This document shows, one piece after another, positions 61,067 through 64,000 of a stretch of DNA of 64,000 nt (the stretch's first letter is position 1; every line of letters begins with the position of its first letter). The position numbers and the translations under genes were made by a program. Origin of the DNA: Verrucosispora sp. WMMD573 (lineage in GTDB: Bacteria > Actinomycetota > Actinomycetes > Mycobacteriales > Micromonosporaceae); the NCBI RefSeq assembly GCF_027497175.1, contig NZ_CP114901.1, forward strand, positions 4,092,001 through 4,156,000, written 5' to 3'. Under the pieces are notes generated by a model. That model saw nothing but the letters and a program-made list of their open reading frames with translations, was not told where the DNA came from and searched no databases.

Positions 61067-62638
61067 ATGTCCACGTACCAAGGGAGCCGTGGGTCCACCC
61101 GACCCGGTCGGCGGTCCCGGTGGTTGCTGGCCGGTGGCCTGGTGGCGGGCAGCCTGGTGGCCGGAGCGGCGGGCCTGACCGCCGTCACCGCCTCGGCCGC
61201 CGACCGTGACCCGGCGGCACCGAAACCGGGCCAGCCCGCCGCGATGTTTCAGGATGACGTACCCGGAGCCGACGAGACGCCGCAACGCCGGGGGCAGGAC
61301 CGGCAACGGCCGGAGTGGCGACACGACGCGGACGCTACCCAGCCCGACCGGGGCGGTGCGACCGGCCGGTCGAGCGGTCACCACGGACGCGCACCGGACG
61401 GCACGGTGGTGCCCGTGCCCTGCGATTCCGCCCGGCTCATCGCGGCGCTGGTGCGGGCGAACGCCGAGGGCGGTGCCACCCTGCGACTGGCGGAGAAGTG
61501 CACCTACACGTTGACCCATGCGTTCCAGCAGCCCGACGAATACGACGGCGGCATCCGCGACGCGCGGGAGGCCGCGGACGCCGCCGAGAACCCCGGTGAC
61601 GCCGAGGCGCCACCGCGCAACCCCGCCGACGACAAAGCCGGCCTGCCGGTGATCTACCATGGGATCACCATCGAGGGCTCCGGCGCGACCATCGCCCGTG
61701 GGGTGAACACCCCCGACTTCCGCTTCTTCACCGTCCGCGACGGCGGCGAACTGACCCTCCGGGACGTCACCCTGCGCAACGGCCGCTCGGCGGCGGAGGG
61801 TGGCAGCATCCACGTCGTGCACGGTGCCACGGCGGTCGTCGAAGGGGTCACCGTCGTCGGCAGCACCTCGCTGTCGGCGGAGGGCGGTGGCGGTGGCATC
61901 TTCAACGACGGCAACCTCCAGATCAGCGACAGCAAACTGATCGGCAACCGGGCCGCCGGCACCCAGGGCAAGGGCGGGGGCCTGCTCAACGGCGGCGTCA
62001 TGACCATGCACCGCACCGAGTTCCGGCACAACAGCGCGGTCAGCTACGGCGGTGGCCTGGCCAACTTCCGGGCCGCGGGTGACGTCTACTCCTCCACCTT
62101 CGTGCAGAACAACGCCGGTCAGGGCGGCGGCCTGGCCAGCTTCTCCGCCCGTACCAAGGTCTTCGACACGCTGGTGGCGCAGAACAGCGCCGAGATCGGC
62201 GGTGGCCTGGCCAACTCCGACGCGGTGCTGGTGCTGCGGCAGCTGACGGTCCACGGCAACGTCGCCACCGTCAAGGGCGGCGGCATCTCCACCTTCCAGG
62301 GCCTGCTGCCACTGGACGACAGCGTGGTCAGCGAGAACACCACGCGCGGCAATGGCGGTGGCATCCACACCGAGAGGTCGAACCTGCTCGTGCGGGGCAG
62401 CGACGTCAAGGAAAACGCCGCGGTCGGCAAGCGGTCGCAGGGAGCGGGGCTGTTCGTGACGGCGGGCTCGACCTCGCTCTACCGCAGCCACGTGACCGGC
62501 AACCAGTCCACGGTGAAGGCGGGCGGGATTCAGGCCGAGCGGGCCCAGGTCAAGATCGATGACGACAGCGTCGTCATCGAGAACAATCCGACCAACTGCG
62601 CGGGCAGCAAGGTGCCGGTGGCGCACTGCTTCCGCTGA
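61067..62638 (+). CDS. Secreted right-handed beta-helix protein
   Basis: A 523-residue exported protein from ATG 61067. Signal region GRRSRWLLAGGLVAGSLVAGAAGLTAVTASA, then a charged disordered stretch (60-115). From about residue 120 the protein resembles polymorphic-outer-membrane-protein/parallel beta-helix repeats: GGGIFNDGNLQISDSKLIGN, GGGLLNGGVMTMHRTEFRHN, GGGLANFRAAGDVYSSTFVQN, GGGISTFQGLLPLDDSVVSEN. Cysteine pairs (PCDSAR, EKCTY; NCAGS, AHCFR) close the ends. Could be a surface-exposed binding protein or a lyase-like enzyme; no catalytic residues were identified. Confidence 0.85.
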   Translation: MSTYQGSRGSTRPGRRSRWLLAGGLVAGSLVAGAAGLTAVTASAADRDPAAPKPGQPAAMFQDDVPGADETPQRRGQDRQRPEWRHDADATQPDRGGATGRSSGHHGRAPDGTVVPVPCDSARLIAALVRANAEGGATLRLAEKCTYTLTHAFQQPDEYDGGIRDAREAADAAENPGDAEAPPRNPADDKAGLPVIYHGITIEGSGATIARGVNTPDFRFFTVRDGGELTLRDVTLRNGRSAAEGGSIHVVHGATAVVEGVTVVGSTSLSAEGGGGGIFNDGNLQISDSKLIGNRAAGTQGKGGGLLNGGVMTMHRTEFRHNSAVSYGGGLANFRAAGDVYSSTFVQNNAGQGGGLASFSARTKVFDTLVAQNSAEIGGGLANSDAVLVLRQLTVHGNVATVKGGGISTFQGLLPLDDSVVSENTTRGNGGGIHTERSNLLVRGSDVKENAAVGKRSQGAGLFVTAGSTSLYRSHVTGNQSTVKAGGIQAERAQVKIDDDSVVIENNPTNCAGSKVPVAHCFR

Positions 62639-62667
62639 GCCGGACGTACGGCCGGGTATCCGCGCCG

Positions 62668-62710
62668 ACGACCAAGGCCCGTGTCCGAAGCCGGCACGGG
62701 CCTTGGTCGT
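62668..62710. terminator. Bidirectional hairpin terminator
   Basis: A perfect 16-bp stem (62668-62683 with 62695-62710) and an 11-nt loop, 29 nt after the beta-helix gene stop and 12 nt after the leftward small-protein stop. Between convergent genes, no T-tract. Confidence 0.85.
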
Positions 62711-62722
62711 GCGTCACCGGGC

Positions 62723-62929
62723 TCACTGAGAGGGCTGGGGCAGTTCGCAGTCGATCTTCGGGTTGGCGCCGACGTAGTTCAACGGCCCGGCGGCGATGGT
62801 CACCAGGATCGTGCCGACCTCGGCGCAGTTGGCTTCCTCGTCGCTGTAGTAGCCGCGCTGGCCGGCGGCGATGGCGCCGATGACGAGCCAGATCACCACG
62901 AGGACTCCGAATATCGACGTGCCACGCAT
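62723..62929 (-). CDS. Small conserved one-span membrane protein
   Basis: A 68-residue protein from ATG 62929 with GGAGGAAG four bases upstream. One span (SIFGVLVVIWLVIGAIAAGQ), then YYSDEEANCAEVGTILVTIAAGPLNYVGANPKIDCELPQPS outside, with two cysteines. This type is widespread in Micromonosporaceae as a hypothetical protein. Function unknown. Confidence 0.75.
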   Translation of the reverse strand: MRGTSIFGVLVVIWLVIGAIAAGQRGYYSDEEANCAEVGTILVTIAAGPLNYVGANPKIDCELPQPSQ

Positions 62930-63016
62930 GGCTTCCTCCACAGATTCGGGGGTTGAGTTGCAAGGTTTGGGCCTTGTACCCAGACGCGCCGAGTGGCTAA
63001 CGGAGGCCGGCGTGAC

Positions 63017-64000
63017 CTACGGCGGCATGGGTGCCTCAGGCGGACGGTTGCGGGTGTGGCGGAGGTCGGCCAGCGCTACCCCGGCGAGCACCAGTAGCGC
63101 GGCCAGCGCGGCACTGAGCGCCGGCAGGAACAGCACCGCGGGCACCGCGGCCAGCAGCGCCACCACGCCGCCGAGCCGGGACCACGACACCCGGTTGAAC
63201 ACCTCGCGTTCGAAGAGGGCCCGGCCGACCAGGAACAGCGCCGGGCCGCCGAGCATGATCGATGCCCATTCGGGCGGGGTACGCGCGGGCAGGGTGTAGG
63301 TGTGCAGCACCAGCTCGAAACCGGCCGCCGTGGCGACGACCCCGGCGACCATCAACAGGTGGGTGTACGGGGAGGTGTTCAGGAAGCGGATCGGCCTCCT
63401 CGTGGCCTTGATGGCGACGGGCAGCAGCTCCCCGGCCTTGTGCACGTAGATCCGCCAGAGCAGCAGGGTGGTGGCGAAGGCCAGCAGCAGCGCCATGGCG
63501 TCCTCGAACTCCGAGTGGTTCGTGGTGTAGGCGATGCCGATGACGAGGATCGCGTCGCCCAGGGCGATGGTGTAGAACTGCTGATACCGCTCGGCCAGGT
63601 GCTCGGCGGTCAATTTGAACAGCGCAGCGGGGACGCTGCCCAGCCCGGGTACCGGGTAGGACAGCCGCAGCCCGAGGTAGTCGATGCCGAGGGCGAGCAG
63701 CCACAGCACCATTCGCGCATCCTCGGAGACGAACGCGCCGCCGATCCACGGCACCGCCGACAGCGTGAACCAGCAGAAGATCCTGGCCGCCCGTCGTTGG
63801 ACCTGCGGGTCGTTGCGAACCGCTGGAATGATGAACAACCCGCGTCCGAGGTGGATGGCGACGTACGCACCGGCGAAGGTGAGCCCCCGATCGCCGAACG
63901 CCTTGGGGATCGCGCTGGCCATCAGCAGCACCCCGAACATCACGGCGAGCACCAGGGCCTTGATCTCGGTGCGCTCCGGGTCGTACAGGTCGGTGACCAG
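63017..64000 (-). CDS. Low temperature requirement protein A (LtrA) family, C-terminal part, runs off right edge
   Basis: The frame is open to the right edge (first visible residues LVTDLYDPERTEIKALVLAVMFG). At least 9 membrane spans are visible. The LtrA pattern is clear in AYVAIHLGRGLFIIP, WLLALGIDYLGLRL and LAERYQQFYTIALGDAILVIGIAY, including the conserved ERxxxFTIIxLGExI-like motif. About 328 residues are present; the missing N-terminus should be short. Function of LtrA proteins is poorly defined. Confidence 0.85.
   Translation of the reverse strand: MVTDLYDPERTEIKALVLAVMFGVLLMASAIPKAFGDRGLTFAGAYVAIHLGRGLFIIPAVRNDPQVQRRAARIFCWFTLSAVPWIGGAFVSEDARMVLWLLALGIDYLGLRLSYPVPGLGSVPAALFKLTAEHLAERYQQFYTIALGDAILVIGIAYTTNHSEFEDAMALLLAFATTLLLWRIYVHKAGELLPVAIKATRRPIRFLNTSPYTHLLMVAGVVATAAGFELVLHTYTLPARTPPEWASIMLGGPALFLVGRALFEREVFNRVSWSRLGGVVALLAAVPAVLFLPALSAALAALLVLAGVALADLRHTRNRPPEAPMPP

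Noticed and set aside
1..64000. tRNA, rRNA, insertion sequences, integrases or origin-like regions
   Set aside because: I looked for cloverleaf-like segments, transposase motifs and attachment-type repeats in all gene gaps and saw none I could support.

Overview
The window is high-GC DNA with dense, often 1-4 nt overlapping genes, frequent GTG starts, many LacI-type regulators and ABC sugar importers that lack their own ATPase gene. This is typical of a filamentous actinomycete, and the gene families and small dispersed palindromes most resemble Micromonosporaceae (Micromonospora-like). That placement is inferred from gene content; no 16S gene, tRNA, insertion sequence or CRISPR array was seen.

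Layout. (1) 1-856: start of a leftward ATPase/helicase-like protein cut by the window edge, followed by a 29-bp perfect palindrome. (2) 1.06-17.1 kb: a pectin/uronate locus. Two secreted family-1 pectate lyases and a five-gene leftward operon (Gfo/Idh oxidoreductase, UxaC isomerase, fuconate-dehydratase-like enolase-superfamily enzyme, mannitol-dehydrogenase-family reductase, second Gfo/Idh) diverge from a rightward operon (LacI regulator, sugar-binding lipoprotein, two permeases, YesL-like membrane protein, PmoA-like protein). Two matching LacI operators lie between the operons, one of them inside a good promoter. (3) 17.2-22.4 kb: a TPR-CHAT caspase-like protein with an intact His/Cys dyad, divergent from a Tat-exported subtilase, an ECF-type sigma factor and a small beta-rich protein. 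This is a candidate protease/sigma signalling or conflict module. (4) 22.4-30.4 kb: a secreted protein of unknown role, then a LacI regulator, ABC sugar importer and GH3 glycosidase cluster with a clear operator and terminator. (5) 30.4-31.7 kb: an extra YidC/Oxa1 insertase with a DUF6412-like partner.

(6) 32.0-46.1 kb: a leftward, tightly coupled cluster encoding a contractile injection system. It has sheath, inner tube, LysM-type tube protein, VgrG-like spike, likely spike tip, gp25, baseplate J fused to a beta-propeller, tail protein I and a Pvc16-like cap, mixed with an unusual number of membrane proteins. These include one with the layout of a CisA-type membrane effector and one with an HEDVH motif. 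No AAA+ ATPase or tape-measure gene is present in the window.

(7) 46.3-64 kb: a LacI/MFS pair with a CelR-like operator, small housekeeping and metabolic genes (MBL hydrolase, methyltransferase, thioesterase, dienelactone-hydrolase-like enzyme), two large regulators (cyclase-AAA and LuxR/LAL ATPase) that diverge, DUF5995, a G-tract repeat and terminator region, an APC permease, a secreted beta-helix protein, a small conserved membrane protein and a partial LtrA protein. The two sugar loci and the beta-helix/pectate lyase genes fit a soil or plant-litter polysaccharide degrader.
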